From Nitrosopumilus adriaticus (GTDB lineage Archaea; Thermoproteota; Nitrososphaeria; Nitrososphaerales; Nitrosopumilaceae), in the NCBI RefSeq assembly GCF_000956175.1, contig NZ_CP011070.1, positions 984,147 to 1,048,146 on the forward strand: DNA of 64,000 bases. Direction: 5' to 3'. Position numbers and translations under genes: made by a program. Numbering within the stretch: the first letter of the stretch is position 1; each line of letters begins with the position of its first letter. This document shows, piece by piece, positions 16,678 through 25,806 of this stretch. Under the pieces are notes generated by a model that was not told where the DNA came from, did no database searches, and saw only the letters and a list, made by a program, of their open reading frames with translations.

Positions 16678-17130
16678 ATGTTGTCTGAAGAAAAAGCTGA
16701 CATAGAATCAAATGAAATTAGTTCCGATTCACTACTTGAGACAGTATCTGATGCAGAAGTGAATTCCCGTGTAAGTTTTGAAGAGTTTACTGATGAAAGG
16801 ATACTGATTAGTCATGATGCATTTGGAAATAAGCAAATGAAAATTAAAGTGCTCGAAGTATCTGATGAAACCCCTCCATCAAAATGGAAATTTGGTGATC
16901 GTGTTAAAGTTACAAAAATACTTGTTACAATTAAGCATCTAACAACACAACAAGTTGAAGAAGGTGAATTTGATATAGAATCTATAGAAAGAGAATTAGC
17001 TGAAAAAAGACATTATACATCAACAAACAGATGGATTCCTGCAAGTGATGTAAAAAATGGTTATGTAGTAGGATCAATGCATACACGATTAATCAGCGAT
17101 GCTGCTGCATTAGATTATATCGTTTTTTAA
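16678..17130 (+). CDS. Conserved-looking hypothetical protein
   Basis: A 150-residue soluble protein. The first 40 residues are acidic and probably disordered; the rest alternates strands and helices (QMKIKVLEVSDE, KWKFGDRVKVTKILVTIKHL, YTSTNRWIPASDV). No zinc site and no recognised motif. It starts 48 bp after the Hjc-like nuclease stop on the same strand, which suggests but does not show a repair link. Confidence 0.65.
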   Translation: MLSEEKADIESNEISSDSLLETVSDAEVNSRVSFEEFTDERILISHDAFGNKQMKIKVLEVSDETPPSKWKFGDRVKVTKILVTIKHLTTQQVEEGEFDIESIERELAEKRHYTSTNRWIPASDVKNGYVVGSMHTRLISDAAALDYIVF

Positions 17131-17192
17131 TTTAATAGTAAATTAAAAAATTTATGAAAATTCAAATGTGTGGTTTTTTATTTTAATTTATC

Positions 17193-17690
17193 ATGAACTC
17201 GTCCGATGTTTTTCGTAAAAGAAATCTCACCAAAGTAAATTTTGATTATGAGGATTTGATTGGAAAAAACTTATCTGATTCCAACATGCGAGGGGTGAAT
17301 TTAAAAAATAGAGATATTCATAGTGCAGATTTGAGTTGTACTGATTTGAGGGAAGCTAACCTAAGTGAATCCATTCTGTTTTATGTAAAATTAAGAGGTG
17401 CAGATATGAGAGGGGTCAATCTATCTAATGCAAAAATATGGGATGCAGAAATGTATGGAGTAAATCTTGGAGGGGCAGACATTAATGGAGCAGATTTATT
17501 TTATTCTGATTTAAGAAATGCAGATTTGAGCAATGCAGATTTGAGCGGAGTTAATCTCAGACATACAAACTTTGAAGGGGCAATTTTCACTTCAGCCAGT
17601 TTTACAAATACAAATTATGATTTACAGACACTATCTACAATTTCAGATAGTGCAAAATCAGTATTAAAAAAGAATGGTAGGTTATGGTAA
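17193..17690 (+). CDS. Pentapeptide-repeat protein
   Basis: A 165-residue protein whose central 110 residues are A(D/N)LXX-type pentapeptides (GADMRGVNLSN, DLRNADLSNADLSGVNL). These fold as a right-handed quadrilateral beta helix. Some family members bind DNA gyrase as DNA mimics, most have no known role. The short N- and C-terminal ends are not repeats. Confidence 0.85.
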   Translation: MNSSDVFRKRNLTKVNFDYEDLIGKNLSDSNMRGVNLKNRDIHSADLSCTDLREANLSESILFYVKLRGADMRGVNLSNAKIWDAEMYGVNLGGADINGADLFYSDLRNADLSNADLSGVNLRHTNFEGAIFTSASFTNTNYDLQTLSTISDSAKSVLKKNGRLW

Positions 17691-17702
17691 AACATAATCC
17701 CA

Positions 17703-18440
17703 CTATATCGTTATGGCTTTTTCAGAGTTTTCAGGAGTCTTTTTAGGGATATCAAAGATTTCCAGAGACTCCAAATGCTTTAGGTGCTTTGATATTAATC
17801 CTTCATCCCCCAAAGATATCAAAATTCTATCATTATGCTGAAAAACATATTCTCTGATGTCTGAAGTGTATTCCACCCCATTTACATAGAAAAACAATGA
17901 ATGATTTTCTTTTGCACAAAATTTTTTGTTTTTACTGGATTCGTTATTTTTTAAAATTATGCAATCTGAAGTTAATTCCATACCAAATGATGAAAAAAGC
18001 ATTGCAAGAGGAACATTTGTTGCATGTTTATGAATAAGATATGGATTGTCATTTTCAAAGTGAATGTATTTACTTGAGAGTTGAAATTGTGGAAGACCGA
18101 AATTTAGTTTAGTATCATCTACTATTACTGCAATTGCCGCATGGGCGTGTTCGCTTCCATATGTGCCAACATTGTATTGATTAACCAGTATTTGTTCAGG
18201 GGTTAAATTTAGAGTATTTTCAATAATTTGTGAATCAATATCTGTCTGATTTGCAAAATAAAACAAGTAGAATCCAGACGAAACAGTAATGAAAATCAAC
18301 ATAATTGAAAAAAATATCTTGGCATTTGATTTTGCCGGAATTTCTTCTGAGACAAAGATATCCAAATTACTTTCTTCCAGACGGCCAGGTAAACTATAAT
18401 CAGAATCAATATCTTTTGGAAGGATCTTGTCAGCAGTCAA
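17703..18440 (-). CDS. Membrane-anchored protein with a His-rich external domain
   Basis: A 245-residue protein. Residues 1-40 are polar and cytosolic, residues about 42-65 are one membrane helix (IFFSIMLIFITVSSGFYLFYF), and the rest is outside. The outer domain has GSEHAHAAIAVIVDD and LIHKHATNVPL, clustered His that could bind copper or another metal. An internal Cys pair (CIILK... KFCAK) may form a disulphide. No enzyme family is recognised. Confidence 0.65.
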   Translation of the reverse strand: MTADKILPKDIDSDYSLPGRLEESNLDIFVSEEIPAKSNAKIFFSIMLIFITVSSGFYLFYFANQTDIDSQIIENTLNLTPEQILVNQYNVGTYGSEHAHAAIAVIVDDTKLNFGLPQFQLSSKYIHFENDNPYLIHKHATNVPLAMLFSSFGMELTSDCIILKNNESSKNKKFCAKENHSLFFYVNGVEYTSDIREYVFQHNDRILISLGDEGLISKHLKHLESLEIFDIPKKTPENSEKAITI

Positions 18441-18513
18441 TTAATTATGACATGACACTATTCTATAAATTTCCTAGATATTCATTATTTTAGTTTTGAA
18501 CACCTGAAAAACA

Positions 18514-18521
18514 TTATAAAC
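18514..18521 (+). promoter_or_regulatory. TATA box fixing the start at 18542
   Basis: TTATAAAC, centre 18517.5. Initiation about 26 bp downstream falls at about 18543, matching ATG 18542 as a leaderless start and excluding the upstream TTG at 18530. Confidence 0.65.
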
Positions 18522-18541
18522 AAAAGAATTTGAAAAACATC

Positions 18542-18859
18542 ATGAGTTCAAAAGAGTTCGATGTTAACGGAACAGACTACAAAATAGTGTTAACAGAACA
18601 AGTAATTGGGCATGTAAATAACCTAAAATCACTATATAATGCAGCATATGAAGATCCTGAAAGTTTTGAAGACGTTAGTTCTGAAATTTCAAATACTATT
18701 AACGAGATAGCAAGCACAGTAGAACCCCCAGCAGAAGATAGTGATCTGGACGGATTAATTCAAGAAATCATTAAAGCCGTAGATAATAAAGCAGACGAAA
18801 TTAAAAAAGAATTAGAAGCAAAAGAAAAACCGGCTAAAAAATCAAAATCTAAAAAATAG
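18542..18859 (+). CDS. Small acidic helical protein with Lys tail
   Basis: A 105-residue protein from ATG 18542 (MSSKEFDVNGTDY); the frame opens at TTG 18530, but the TATA box at 18514-18521 makes the ATG the likely start. The body is acidic and helical (EDSDLDGLIQEIIKAVDNK), and the last 15 residues are Lys-rich (KEKPAKKSKSKK). The charge split could bridge a protein and nucleic acid. Family not recognised. Confidence 0.65.
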   Translation: MSSKEFDVNGTDYKIVLTEQVIGHVNNLKSLYNAAYEDPESFEDVSSEISNTINEIASTVEPPAEDSDLDGLIQEIIKAVDNKADEIKKELEAKEKPAKKSKSKK

Positions 18860-18927
18860 TCTCATTTGACTATAAACTCATAAAAATTTGGGGGATAAAT
18901 TATATTCTAAATCAGATAATTTTAGTT

Positions 18928-19044
18928 ATGTCAAAAAGCTGTGAATGCGGTATTTGTGGTCATCATAGTGAATCAGAGTGTCGTGAAAAAGAATGCAAAT
19001 GTTGTTTGAATTTTCATGAAAGGTCAGGCCCTAAAAGAAAATAA
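18928..19044 (+). CDS. Cys-rich metal-binding miniprotein (38 aa)
   Basis: ATG 18928 to TAA 19042-19044. Seven Cys and three His in 38 residues (CECGICGHH, CREKECKCC, NFH) would bind one or two zinc ions. It faces the similar minus-strand miniprotein at 19057-19164 tail to tail, with 12 bp between their stops. Function unknown. Confidence 0.7.
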   Translation: MSKSCECGICGHHSESECREKECKCCLNFHERSGPKRK

Positions 19045-19056
19045 TAGATCTTAACA

Positions 19057-19164
19057 TCAATCTTGTTCTTTATAGCAACTACATTTTTTTGAAACGTGTC
19101 TGGAACACCCAAATAATTTATGATCTTTGCATCCACATAAGATACATTTTTTTCCAGCAGTCAT
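19057..19164 (-). CDS. Cys-rich metal-binding miniprotein (35 aa)
   Basis: ATG at 19164 overlaps the stop of the next upstream gene (ATGA, 19161-19164), a strong sign of translational coupling. Six Cys and two His (KKCILCGCKDHK; GCSRHVSKKCSCY) fit a zinc site with the same CxxCGC-type start as the plus-strand miniprotein ending at 19044. Confidence 0.7.
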   Translation of the reverse strand: MTAGKKCILCGCKDHKLFGCSRHVSKKCSCYKEQD

Positions 19165-19535
19165 AATTTCTCCATCAGCCTTTCTGTATCAACAATCATT
19201 TTTTTATCTTCTAGTGCTTCTAGAATTTTTAATCTCATGTTTTTAATTCTATGAATATCCTCAGAATAGAGAGGAACCATTGTTTCAATTTCTTGCTCAA
19301 AAGAATAATTTTGTAAATATTGCCGAAATTTTGATTTTAATGGTTTAAAATCAGATGATGTGATTTTTTCAGCATCTATTTTATTTGTAATCACTTTAAG
19401 AAACCCATTAATTTTTAGCATTTCTTTTTTAAGATTTTGTAGATCTCCTGGCTTGTCTTGAATTTCATTGAGGTGATTGTAAGATTCAAGCATTTGAATC
19501 AGGATACTCTTGAGATGATCGTTGTAGGTTACCAC
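19161..19535 (-). CDS. Helical hypothetical protein
   Basis: A 124-residue, all-helical charged protein (KSILIQMLESYNHLNEI; LKKEMLKINGFLKVI; IKNMRLKILEALEDKKM), with no Cys or membrane segment. It looks like a three- or four-helix bundle. It is coupled by ATGA overlap to the zinc miniprotein at 19057-19164, so the two likely act together. Function unknown. Confidence 0.65.
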   Translation of the reverse strand: MVTYNDHLKSILIQMLESYNHLNEIQDKPGDLQNLKKEMLKINGFLKVITNKIDAEKITSSDFKPLKSKFRQYLQNYSFEQEIETMVPLYSEDIHRIKNMRLKILEALEDKKMIVDTERLMEKL

Positions 19536-19633
19536 AAATACTTGTAATTTGTATCCAATCTAAAGTTTAGGAAAAATAGCTTTACGGGTCTAAAAGTTAC
19601 ACATTTGCTTTAAATTATCACAAATTATTTGAA

Positions 19634-20977
19634 ATGACAATGCAGGGAGATGCGTATCTAAAATGTATTGATCCTCAATGTGGTTTAGAATATCCAATTA
19701 AGAGTACAAATGTACAATGTACAGAGGGTCACCTGCTAGATGTAAAATATAAAAATAAACCGTCAACAGATTTAAAAGAAGTATTTTACAAAAGACGAAA
19801 TTCTGAAGGCAGTATTTTTAATGAAAGTGGAGTATGGAGATTTAGAGAGTTACTGAATTTTTGTCAAATAGACACTGAAAATCTTGAGGAATGTTCAAAG
19901 TATTTAGTTTCATTAGATGGGGCAGAGGGAAGACAATCAAAGCCATATCAAATGTCAAAAGCTGCAGAATTCATAGGAATTTCAACTAAAAATTTATGGT
20001 TACAGCCAGAAGGATACAATCCAAGTGGATCATTCAAAGATAACGGGATGGTAACAGCAGTTACACATGCAAAGATGGTGGGTGCAAAAAAAATTGTCTG
20101 TGCATCAACTGGAAACACTTCTGCATCTGCAGGAATGTTTGCTGCAAATGAAGGGATTAATTGTGATGTATACATCCCATCAGGACAGATTGCACCAGGA
20201 AAGCTTAGCCAAGCATATCAATTCGGAGCTCAAATTTTACAAGTGGATGGTAATTTTGATGATGCATTAAAGCAGTCATTAGATGATGCCCAAAATCATG
20301 AAGGATATACTGTAAACTCAATTAATCCATTTAGAATTGAAGGTCAAAAAACAATTCCATTTAGAGCACTAGAATATCTCAACTGGGAATCTCCCGACTG
20401 GATTGTTTATCCTGGAGGAGCTTTGGGAAACACATCAAGTTGTGGAAAAGCACTAATGGAATTGTATGAATGGGGTTGGATTAAAAAAATTCCAAGAATT
20501 GCTGTGATCAATTCAGATGGGGCAAGTACATTATCAGATTTGTATAACGGTAAATTTGAAAATGAAGAGCTTAGATGGAATAAAGGAAAACCCAACATGG
20601 AATTAATTTCTAGATATTATGATCATTTAGATAAAGAAGGTATTAGACCGAAAACTAAAGCAACTGCAATTCAAATCGGAAGACCCGCAAATATTTTGAA
20701 AGGTTTACGTGCCTTAGAGTTTACAAATGGCGTAGCAACCACAGTTTCAGATTCTGAGATGCTCGATGGAATGTCTGTAGTTGGGTTAAACGGATTTGAT
20801 TGTGAGATGGCATCTGGAGCATCAGTAGTTGGAATAAAGAAACTCATTGGTGAAGAGATTATCAAAAAAGATGATGTTGTTGTAGGCATTCTCACAGGTA
20901 GACAAAAAGATGCCATGCTGCCAGTAGAATATCATCAAAATCCAAATAATCTTTTTGCAATACCGCCAAAAAATTAA
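19634..20977 (+). CDS. thrC: Threonine synthase
   Basis: PLP enzyme that turns O-phosphohomoserine into threonine. The N-terminal 35 residues contain a Cys/His ribbon (CIDPQCGLE; QCTEGH) found in archaeal long forms. The PLP Lys135 is in NPSGSFKDNGM, with STGNTSASAG for the cofactor and GGALGNTSSCGKA for phosphate. 447 aa is normal for this class. Its product feeds ilvA at 7599. Confidence 0.94.
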   Translation: MTMQGDAYLKCIDPQCGLEYPIKSTNVQCTEGHLLDVKYKNKPSTDLKEVFYKRRNSEGSIFNESGVWRFRELLNFCQIDTENLEECSKYLVSLDGAEGRQSKPYQMSKAAEFIGISTKNLWLQPEGYNPSGSFKDNGMVTAVTHAKMVGAKKIVCASTGNTSASAGMFAANEGINCDVYIPSGQIAPGKLSQAYQFGAQILQVDGNFDDALKQSLDDAQNHEGYTVNSINPFRIEGQKTIPFRALEYLNWESPDWIVYPGGALGNTSSCGKALMELYEWGWIKKIPRIAVINSDGASTLSDLYNGKFENEELRWNKGKPNMELISRYYDHLDKEGIRPKTKATAIQIGRPANILKGLRALEFTNGVATTVSDSEMLDGMSVVGLNGFDCEMASGASVVGIKKLIGEEIIKKDDVVVGILTGRQKDAMLPVEYHQNPNNLFAIPPKN

Positions 20978-21124
20978 GCCGGCAAATTAGTTCAAATATT
21001 AATTTAGTTTTTGACATATCAAGAGTTAAATCCATGCGTTACACAAATAATACAACCAAAAGATGGTGCAAAATAACTAAATGAGTAATTCGTGTATTTC
21101 TAAAATATTCGTGAGGACAATAAA

Positions 21125-22378
21125 ATGGTAGAACTTTGGGTGGAGCTTGCCGCATTAGCAGGACTAATAGGACTATCTGGTTTTTTTAGTGGTTTAGAAG
21201 TATCATTAGTTGGAACGAGTCAAGCTACAGTAGAACAACTAGTTAAGGAGAAAAGACGAGGTTCCAAAGCCCTTCAAAAACTCAAATCAAATCCAGGCTG
21301 GATGATGTCAGCTGTAAATCTTGGAAATAATTTAGTAAACATCGGTTCATCTGCTTTAGCTACTGTAGTTGCCATTAAATTATTTGGAGATAGTGGTCTA
21401 GGTATCGCAGTTGGAATTATGACATTTTTAATAATAATTTTTGGTGAAGTTACTCCAAAAACATATTGTAATGCCAATGCAACCAAAGTTGCACTTCGCT
21501 CAAGTGGAATTCTACTATTGTTTAGTTATGCCACATACCCAGTAGTATGGACATTGGAGAGAATAACCCGTGTAATGATCAGAATTACTGGAAGTGATTA
21601 TCACCCACCAGCACTAACTGAAAAAGAAATCAAAGGAATAATTGATCAAGGGCATAGAGATGAAGCATTAGAAAGTCAAGAAAGAGATTTAGTGCACAGA
21701 GCACTAGAATTTGATGACACAGTAATTCGTGCCGTTATGACTCCAAGAATGAAAATGCAGTCACTTCCTGCAAAAATGCTGTTGTTTGAAGCTTTACCAA
21801 TAATCAATCAAAATGCACATTCCAGAATTCCAATCTATGGTGAAACACATGATGATATCGTAGGATTTGTTCATGTGAGGGACGTGTTAAGAGAGCTTGA
21901 ATCAGATAATAAGATGAAAACATTAGAACAGATTTCAAGAAAGCCTGTTTTTGTATCTCAAGAAAAAATGGTTACTGCATTACTAAGAGAGATGAAGGGT
22001 AGGAAAACACACATGGCAATAGTAATAGATGAACATGGTGGAGTGGAAGGTTTAGTGACCCTAGAAGATCTTATTGAAGAAATTCTTGGAGATATAGAGG
22101 ATGAAACAGATTCCCCCCAAGTAATCAATTATCATTCTATAGACAAAGATACGATAATCACAACAGGGGAAATTGAAATTGAAAAAATTAATGAGATTTT
22201 CAAATCTGATTTACCCGAAGGGGATGATTACAGTACACTAAATGGATTACTGCATGAGAAATTACAAGACATACCTCAAGAAGGAGACAAATTAGAAATA
22301 GGAAAGGTGCGCATAATAGTTGAAAAAGTTGTAAAGAATCTACCTGAAAAAATTAGAATAGAACGTATTAAACAATAA
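21125..22378 (+). CDS. CNNM/CorC-type membrane protein with CBS pair
   Basis: 417 aa: a DUF21 membrane domain with about four helices (residues 5-160), a CBS pair (about 195-320, AVMTPRMKMQSLP and IVIDEHGGVEGLVTLEDLIEEIL), then a CorC_HlyC domain (about 330-415). Related bacterial proteins take part in Mg2+/Co2+ transport or efflux, with the CBS domains sensing nucleotides. GTGAGGA upstream of ATG 21125 is a good ribosome site. Confidence 0.88.
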   Translation: MVELWVELAALAGLIGLSGFFSGLEVSLVGTSQATVEQLVKEKRRGSKALQKLKSNPGWMMSAVNLGNNLVNIGSSALATVVAIKLFGDSGLGIAVGIMTFLIIIFGEVTPKTYCNANATKVALRSSGILLLFSYATYPVVWTLERITRVMIRITGSDYHPPALTEKEIKGIIDQGHRDEALESQERDLVHRALEFDDTVIRAVMTPRMKMQSLPAKMLLFEALPIINQNAHSRIPIYGETHDDIVGFVHVRDVLRELESDNKMKTLEQISRKPVFVSQEKMVTALLREMKGRKTHMAIVIDEHGGVEGLVTLEDLIEEILGDIEDETDSPQVINYHSIDKDTIITTGEIEIEKINEIFKSDLPEGDDYSTLNGLLHEKLQDIPQEGDKLEIGKVRIIVEKVVKNLPEKIRIERIKQ

Positions 22379-22379
22379 T

Positions 22380-23429
22380 TTATTTTTGAGCAAAACGCTC
22401 TTGCAATTTCTGCTTTTTTTCTTTCATATGAAAAATTGATTCAGTATGAGCAAATGATTCCTCATAAGATCTTCCAAACAACATTGCTTGTAAAAGCATA
22501 TGATTTTCAGGAATAACTATGCCTGTTTGATCATCAGAATACATCATTTGAACAGTATCCCCAATAGACGTGGTCATATTTGCATGAATGTGAATCATGT
22601 TTGTGTCAGTAAAATTAAAGCCCATGCTTTGTGCATAATCTCGAATATCTTTTGTTCCTTTTGCAGTCCATATAGTCGCAACACCAAATTCGTTTGTAAA
22701 AAGTTCGTGAATTTCAGAGGGTTTGGGAGCAAGATCATTGAATCTAATATCCATAATGTGTAAATGCATTTGTCTTGTTGGCACCTTGATTGCCCTAACA
22801 TAAAGTGGTGTATCTTTTCCAAAATACATCTTCACATCATCACCATGATGAGGTTTTTCAGACATTTCTATTGTATCGACAACATCTTTTTCTGTTTGCT
22901 CGATATCAGCCCAGCGTCTTATCAAAGTTACATCAAAACGAATTAGTTTATCTCCAAATTTGGCACGCAGTGGCTCTAAAATTCTACCCATCCCAGTGAC
23001 ATTACAACTTCCTTGCATAACATGCTGTTTACCTATGGCTTGATCATAATTTACTCTTGAATTAAACAATAAATCAGAAACAGATTCATCTCCGATAATT
23101 GATTCACCGCCTTGATAAATTGCAGGAATGTTTTTTGGTTCATAGAGATTTACTTTATTTTTATAACCATAACCACCAGGGGCAGCATCAATTACCAAGT
23201 CACAACTATCTAAAGCTGATGCAATAGTACCTGCAATTTTATAATTTGAAAAAGAGGTTATCTTGTTAGCTGGAACGTACACATCAAGTCCTTTTGAAAT
23301 TGCAACGTCTACTTTTTCATCAGGAGAGTATTTGCCTACTCCAACAACCATTATCTCAGGATCGTCCTTTAGAAATGAAGTGATTCTACTGCCAATGGAA
23401 CCATATCCATTAACAAAGACTTTATTCAT
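22380..23429 (-). CDS. gap: Archaeal type II glyceraldehyde-3-phosphate dehydrogenase
   Basis: Phosphorylating GAPDH of central carbon metabolism. The N-terminal Rossmann loop is VNGYGSIGSRI, the catalytic Cys142 is in MQGSCNVTGMGRI, and KPHHGDDVKMYFG and KVPTRQMHLH match the archaeal class. 349 aa is usual. It ends 2 bp after the stop of the CorC-like gene, convergently. Cofactor preference (NADP or NAD) was not decided. Confidence 0.9.
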   Translation of the reverse strand: MNKVFVNGYGSIGSRITSFLKDDPEIMVVGVGKYSPDEKVDVAISKGLDVYVPANKITSFSNYKIAGTIASALDSCDLVIDAAPGGYGYKNKVNLYEPKNIPAIYQGGESIIGDESVSDLLFNSRVNYDQAIGKQHVMQGSCNVTGMGRILEPLRAKFGDKLIRFDVTLIRRWADIEQTEKDVVDTIEMSEKPHHGDDVKMYFGKDTPLYVRAIKVPTRQMHLHIMDIRFNDLAPKPSEIHELFTNEFGVATIWTAKGTKDIRDYAQSMGFNFTDTNMIHIHANMTTSIGDTVQMMYSDDQTGIVIPENHMLLQAMLFGRSYEESFAHTESIFHMKEKKQKLQERFAQK

Positions 23430-23482
23430 AATTGCGCTATGTTTGACCCTTTTATTTAGATTAGTTCAAGGATATTACGATT

Positions 23483-23782
23483 TTATTTTCTAGGTCGTCT
23501 GCGCGGATTTTTCTCATAAAAAATCTCCACATTTTCATTCCATTTTTTGTTATCAGGTAAAAGTGAACGTGGATGAGGTTTTTTCCCATTTTTTGATAAA
23601 ATATCACTATGTAAAACATAGAATTTGTCGATCTCATCAATCAAAACATCCAGAAATTCTGAAGCCTCTTTTGCCTCAATATTTTTTGGATCTTTGTGAT
23701 TAAGAATATAGTTTGACAAGGTATCAATTTTTGCTTTTTTAATTTTAAATTCATCAAGAATTCTAGTTTCAAATGAAATCAT
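23483..23782 (-). CDS. Hypothetical helical protein
   Basis: A 99-residue protein, two or three helices (TRILDEFKIKKAKIDTLSNYI; EASEFLDVLIDEIDKFYVLH) and a basic Arg/Lys-rich end (KNPRRRPRK). No Cys or membrane segment, family not recognised. It lies upstream of GAPDH on the same strand, 53 bp away. Confidence 0.6.
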   Translation of the reverse strand: MISFETRILDEFKIKKAKIDTLSNYILNHKDPKNIEAKEASEFLDVLIDEIDKFYVLHSDILSKNGKKPHPRSLLPDNKKWNENVEIFYEKNPRRRPRK

Positions 23783-23839
23783 TGTAATGAAGGTCTAATT
23801 CACTAGTGTATGTTCATTACGGTTATGATTAAAAAATAA

Positions 23840-23888
23840 GAATCAGGCATGGCAAAACATTATTAATTTTAGAAGGAATCAGGCATGG
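23840..23888 (+). repeat. Short direct repeat upstream of the glycosyltransferase
   Basis: GAATCAGGCATGG occurs at 23840-23852 and 23876-23888, 36 bp apart, each followed by C/T then A-rich bases. It lies between the divergent hypothetical gene and the glycosyltransferase start. It could be a binding site or chance. Confidence 0.5.
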
Positions 23889-23966
23889 TAAAAAAGTAGA
23901 CCGAAAGGAAAGTTTTGATGACTAAATCACATATAATCATAATTCAAAGATTAACAACAATTAACA

Positions 23967-25805
23967 TTGGACAGAATTTTATTAATAAAAAAACTAGTAG
24001 ATGCTATAAAATCATCAAAAGGAGATCCAGAAAGAAACAGATACCTAATCAGAGTCGTAAACAAAAATAAAGAAATTTCAAATTCAGATAAAGAATACCT
24101 AAAAAATCATTTAGGCATAAATATTTCAGGAAAAATAAAAGGATCAAAACATGTAAAAAAAATACCTAAAAAAGACAAGACGGTTTTCCTAAATCCAAAT
24201 TTGATAAAATGTACAACATGTGATAAAGAAATTAAATTCATTGAAAAGTCAATCAGATATAAAAAAAAATGGCACCATGCAAATTGCATTCAACCAGTTT
24301 TAGAAGTTGAAAAATATGAAAGGCGGAATTCAGAACAAAGTGAATCAAGTAAAAAATCTCAAAAGCGAATTGATCCAATCTCAATACTTCTAACTGCAGC
24401 GATTTTTATGGTTTTGATTGGTTCTGTATTTTTCCTACTGGGACCAATAAGCATGATAGCAATGGGATTAGGAGGAGCAATTACGGTATATCATATGATC
24501 GGTGCAAGCGGAAAGTTATTTTCTAAGAATGTTTACGCAAGTAAAACGCCATCAGTATTTTTATTATTTTTGTTAGGTTCTCCATTTTTAATTGCCACAT
24601 TGATTGCATATGAAGGATATACTTTACTGGAATCACCAGTAAGAATTATTCTACTTTGGGCAATGACGATTACATTTTGGTCTACAATGTTATTCGTACC
24701 AATGGCAGTTTTGAGTAAATATCGTGAAGATACTCAAGAAGAAATCAAATCATATCCAAAAATCAGCATAATAATTCCTGCATATAACGAAGAAAAAGTA
24801 ATTCAACATACAATTGAAGCAATGATAGAGACGAAATATCCTAAAAAAGAAATAATTTTTGTAGATGATGGAAGTACAGATAAAACATTAACAATTGCAA
24901 ATCAATTCAAAGACAAAATCAAAGTTCTGCATAAAGAAAACGGAGGAAAGGCATCTGCACTTAATTATGGAATAGTTTACTCTACAGGGGAAATTGTTGT
25001 GATTGTTGATGCTGATACAATAATTGGACGACATTCATTAAAAGAAATTGTAAAAGGTTTCCAAGTTAATGAGCATGTTGCAGCTGTAGCAGGCAATATC
25101 AAAGTCAGAAATAAGGTAAATTGGTTAACAAAATGCCAAGCATTAGAATACATTACTGGAATTCAGATTGTCCGAAGAGCTTTTGATGTATTTGGATCAA
25201 TCACAATAGTTCCAGGGGCTTTGGGTGCGTTTAAGAAATCATATTTGACAGAAGCTGGTGCCTATGGAAAGGATACAATTGTAGAAGACTTTGATCAAAC
25301 CATAAAATTATTGAAAGCAGGGTTAATTACGCAAGGTAGTTCAAAAGCTACTGCTTATACTGAAGCACCAAATACTTTCAAGGATTTTTTTGCACAAAGA
25401 AAAAGATGGTATCGTGGAAACATGCAGGTGTTAAAACGACATGCAGATGCTTTAACCAATCCTAGATTTGGATATTTACAAAGATTATCGCTACCGTATT
25501 TGTTTTTAGGAATGGTGATTACCCCAATCATAGGATTCACTTCTGCCATAAATGCAATTTTAGGGGTTGTTTTAGGGGATTGGTTGTACGTTCTCCAAAT
25601 ATCACTAATTTTTACAGTAGTACATTATCTAATGACAGCGTTAGCAATTAGAATTGATGATGAGGATCCAAAGTTGTTATTGCATGCAGGGTTTCTAGTA
25701 TTTGGATTCAAACAGATTATAGATGCACTACTACTAAAAGCAATAATAGAGCAATTACGAAATAAAAAAGCAACGTGGACAAGTGCAAAAAGAGTAGGGA
25801 TTTGA
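23967..25805 (+). CDS. Processive family 2 glycosyltransferase with zinc-finger N-terminus
   Basis: A 612-residue membrane enzyme. Residues 1-65 are basic; residues 73-102 hold C-x2-C ... W-H-H-x2-N-C, like half a LIM finger (KCTTCDKE; KWHHANC). Two or three helices follow (137-245), then the GT2 core with DDGSTD (about 290), IVDADT (about 346), EDFDQT (about 437) and QRKRW (about 476), then more helices. The Q-x2-R-W motif marks a processive synthase, such as those making poly-GlcNAc, cellulose or hyaluronan. The deacetylase-like gene starts 1 bp later. Start is TTG 23967. Confidence 0.85.
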   Translation: MDRILLIKKLVDAIKSSKGDPERNRYLIRVVNKNKEISNSDKEYLKNHLGINISGKIKGSKHVKKIPKKDKTVFLNPNLIKCTTCDKEIKFIEKSIRYKKKWHHANCIQPVLEVEKYERRNSEQSESSKKSQKRIDPISILLTAAIFMVLIGSVFFLLGPISMIAMGLGGAITVYHMIGASGKLFSKNVYASKTPSVFLLFLLGSPFLIATLIAYEGYTLLESPVRIILLWAMTITFWSTMLFVPMAVLSKYREDTQEEIKSYPKISIIIPAYNEEKVIQHTIEAMIETKYPKKEIIFVDDGSTDKTLTIANQFKDKIKVLHKENGGKASALNYGIVYSTGEIVVIVDADTIIGRHSLKEIVKGFQVNEHVAAVAGNIKVRNKVNWLTKCQALEYITGIQIVRRAFDVFGSITIVPGALGAFKKSYLTEAGAYGKDTIVEDFDQTIKLLKAGLITQGSSKATAYTEAPNTFKDFFAQRKRWYRGNMQVLKRHADALTNPRFGYLQRLSLPYLFLGMVITPIIGFTSAINAILGVVLGDWLYVLQISLIFTVVHYLMTALAIRIDDEDPKLLLHAGFLVFGFKQIIDALLLKAIIEQLRNKKATWTSAKRVGI

Positions 25806-25806
25806 T

